A stretch of DNA of 14,617 nt. It comes from an uncultured Eubacteriales bacterium (GTDB lineage Bacteria > Bacillota > Clostridia > UMGS1810). The stretch covers positions 1 through 14,617 of the forward strand of contig USKN01000023.1 of assembly GCA_900555295.1 (NCBI GenBank). The letters are read 5' to 3'. The position numbers and the translations under genes are program-made. Position 1 is the first letter of the stretch. The number at the start of each line of letters is the position of its first letter. Shown piece after piece: positions 14,248 to 14,617 of the stretch. Under the pieces are notes generated by a model. That model saw only the letters and a list, made by a program, of their open reading frames with translations. It was not told the DNA's origin and did not search any database.

Positions 14248-14617
14248 TCACTGATTTTTCATTTCCGTTATAATAAGTACCTCTTGAAGATTATTAAAAT
14301 CAACTGCTGGGACAAGATAACCTGACTGTGTCAGATTATTAGAGTCCGCTGTTACATCCTTTGCATATCCTATAAGAATTCCCTGAAGATATTTGTCGCT
14401 GATATTGGAAGTAACTATCTTATCACCATTTCTTACTGTTATATCAGCCTTAATATGGTTAAGATGTACAAGACCACTGTCAGAAAGCTCAATATCTCCC
14501 TCAACTATACAGGTATCATTAGTATCTATTAACATTCCACTTACTGAATTATTATCTTCAATAATTGTCTTGACTATGGAATAATTCTTTCCTACCTCAG
14601 CAACTATTCCAACAAGA
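14248..14617 (-). CDS. mreC: Rod shape-determining protein MreC, C-terminal part
   Basis: The frame is open from the right edge of the window to a TGA at 14248-14250, giving about 122 residues. It begins inside the beta-sandwich core: LVGIVAEVGKNYSIVKTIIE, then SVSGMLIDTNDTCIVEGD. It ends with the family's conserved tail NGDKIVTSNISDKYLQGILIGYAKDV and LVPAVDFNNLQEVLII. MreC is a single-pass, extracytoplasmic partner of MreB/MreD and the elongation synthases. The N-terminal membrane segment and coiled coil lie beyond the window. Codon choice (AAG, GAG and CAG favoured) and CpG content (3 CpG in 370 bases) differ strongly from glmU next door, suggesting another source genome. Confidence 0.9.
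   Translation of the reverse strand, partial: LVGIVAEVGKNYSIVKTIIEDNNSVSGMLIDTNDTCIVEGDIELSDSGLVHLNHIKADITVRNGDKIVTSNISDKYLQGILIGYAKDVTADSNNLTQSGYLVPAVDFNNLQEVLIITEMKNQ

Overview
The window reads as a chromosomal segment of an AT-rich, spore-forming Clostridia-type Firmicute. The evidence is a YunB sporulation protein, SLH-domain surface proteins with Gram-positive signal peptides, a PrsA-type foldase lipoprotein, the Firmicute gene order glmU-prs-pth-mfd-prsA, and frequent GTG/TTG starts behind strong Shine-Dalgarno sites. Genus-level placement is not possible from this sequence. All genes but one lie on the minus strand, so the operons read from right to left.

Right end (14617-14186): the C-terminal part of mreC, then only the first 14 codons of what looks like mreD, which stops where the glmU leader begins. 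CpG content and codon choice change sharply at this point. That suggests a chimeric contig join, or a real deletion or transfer junction.

Housekeeping block (14169-5462): glmU (UDP-GlcNAc synthesis), prs (PRPP synthesis), pth (peptidyl-tRNA hydrolase) and mfd (transcription-repair coupling) are packed with overlaps or gaps of a few bases. After a possible internal promoter come a PrsA-like parvulin lipoprotein and, 23 bases later, a secreted SLH protein with a 12-unit GGSSS linker. The foldase and the surface protein probably form one secretion/envelope unit. It ends in a hairpin shared with the converging AraC gene.

Accessory block (5386-1519): an AraC-family regulator (plus strand) is divergent from a short-chain dehydrogenase (minus). 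Each has a recognisable sigma-A-like promoter in the 160-base gap, and the dehydrogenase ends in a good intrinsic terminator. Next is a near-consensus promoter (TTGACA-17-TAAAAT) with a dyad symmetry across its spacer. It drives a secreted protein with TPR-like and GH26-like domains. The matching Ig-like plus three-SLH C-terminal part lies in another frame, so one surface-anchored glycosidase gene appears to be split by a frameshift near 2370.

Left end (1426-1): yunB overlaps a TTG-started O-methyltransferase of the TrmR family (wobble-uridine tRNA modification). This is followed by the first 15 codons of a U32-peptidase-family gene (TrhP-like), which runs off the window. The last two form the known tRNA 5-methoxyuridine pathway pairing, here placed behind a sporulation gene.

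I see no CRISPR array, rRNA, tRNA, insertion sequence, prophage or defence system. The most unusual signals are the mreD'/glmU junction, the frameshifted glycosidase-SLH gene, and the dyad in its promoter. No stretch over 300 bases lacks a gene.
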